A stretch of DNA of 5,355 nt. Source: RYN-433 sp036558265 (GTDB lineage Bacteria > Planctomycetota > Phycisphaerae > Tepidisphaerales > Tepidisphaeraceae). The position numbers were made by a program, and so were the translations under genes. Positions 4,824-5,355 of the stretch are shown here, one piece after another. Under the pieces are notes generated by a model, which searched no databases, had not been told where the DNA came from, and saw nothing but the letters and a program-made list of their open reading frames with translations. Positions within the stretch are counted from its first letter, which is position 1. Every line of letters begins with the position of its first letter. The DNA lies in NCBI GenBank assembly GCA_036558265.1, contig DATBFY010000170.1, positions 1 to 5,355 on the forward strand. Direction: 5' to 3'.

Positions 4824-5355
4824 ATGATTATTTTCCCGTGCCACGTTTGCCAGACGCCGCTCTCGGCGGACGAAGCCCAGGCCGGGCATCTCGTGCGGTG
4901 CCCGACCTGCTCGACGACCCTGCGCGTCCCCGCATCGGCGCCGCAGATGCAGACCGTCGGGGCGGGCGCAGCAACCGGCACCGCCCCAGGCCGACCCGAC
5001 CAGCGCTTCACGCCCCCGCCGCCTCGCCAGCAGGCAAACCTCGGGCAGATGGCCGGCATGCGCACCGGAGGCCGGCGCTACGGCTTCAACTGCGGTTACT
5101 GCTCCTCTCGTCTTGAAGCCACCGAGGCCATGGGCGCCCAGGAAGGCCAGTGCCCAACCTGCGGCAACAACATCACCATCCCCATCCTCGACCGCTACGG
5201 CCGCCTGATCGACCCCAAGACCCGCCAGATCATCAAGCAGGACCCGCACCCGGTCCACGCCTACGCCGCCGCCGGCGAGCGCGCCCCCAAGATCATCCGC
5301 CAGAAGGACCAGAAGCAGATCATCGTCTGCCCCCGCTGCAACGGCGCCAGCCCGA
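4824..5355 (+). CDS. Multi-zinc-ribbon protein, 3' end missing
   Basis: The frame opens at ATG 4824 and runs off the window after 177 codons without a stop. Two zinc ribbons of equal spacing are visible: C6-x2-C9 with C26-x2-C29, and C90-x2-C93 with C110-x2-C113, each pair of knuckles separated by 16 residues. A third knuckle, CPRC (169-172), begins just before the edge. The ribbons are joined by a Gly/Ala/Pro/Gln-rich linker (about 37-84) that is probably disordered. The second is followed by a conserved-looking stretch from ILDRYGRLIDPKT to KQDPHPVHAYAAAGER (121-152). Small ribbons of the form CxxC...RCPxC...VP are frequent in planctomycete proteins of unknown function, often ahead of membrane segments. 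What follows here cannot be seen. No enzymatic function can be assigned; metal-dependent protein or nucleic-acid binding is the general expectation. It is transcribed divergently from ffh. Confidence 0.8.
   Translation, partial: MIIFPCHVCQTPLSADEAQAGHLVRCPTCSTTLRVPASAPQMQTVGAGAATGTAPGRPDQRFTPPPPRQQANLGQMAGMRTGGRRYGFNCGYCSSRLEATEAMGAQEGQCPTCGNNITIPILDRYGRLIDPKTRQIIKQDPHPVHAYAAAGERAPKIIRQKDQKQIIVCPRCNGASP

Overview
This is a GC-rich window (roughly two thirds G+C by eye) of compact bacterial chromosome with four complete genes and two cut by the window edges. The gene types and details suggest a planctomycete, perhaps of the Phycisphaerae. The clues are an Ffh with a TKFD-SDTRGG signature, a double zinc-ribbon protein, a membrane-anchored HDOD protein, and short heptanucleotide repeats between genes. 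That assignment is inference and was not checked by any search.

Left part (1-1092, plus strand): the C-terminal three quarters of a pteridine-reductase-like short-chain dehydrogenase (FolM/PTR1 type). After a 51-bp gap holding a heptamer repeat comes a 158-residue protein of unknown function with a very basic tail. Its 3' end faces, only 9 bp away, the 3' end of the next gene.

Middle (1102-4712, minus strand, transcribed right to left): ffh (signal recognition particle GTPase), then recX (RecA modulator), then a membrane-anchored HDOD-domain protein. ffh and recX are 59 bp apart and may be co-transcribed. recX ends in a strong hairpin, and a 138-bp gap separates it from the HDOD gene. No recA and no usual ffh partner such as rpsP is visible here.

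Right part (4824-5355, plus strand): a divergent gene for a protein with two duplicated zinc ribbons and perhaps the start of a third, cut by the window end. The 111-bp space between it and ffh carries candidate promoters in both directions that use the same few bases as their -35 element.

The least ordinary feature is that three of the four gene junctions with more than 9 bp of spacer carry a 7-bp-period tandem array, each built from a different word. One array seems to make up nearly the whole ffh leader, and another runs into the ffh stop codon. The genes themselves are mostly housekeeping. I see no mobile element, CRISPR array, tRNA, rRNA or defence system, and no non-coding stretch longer than 300 bases.
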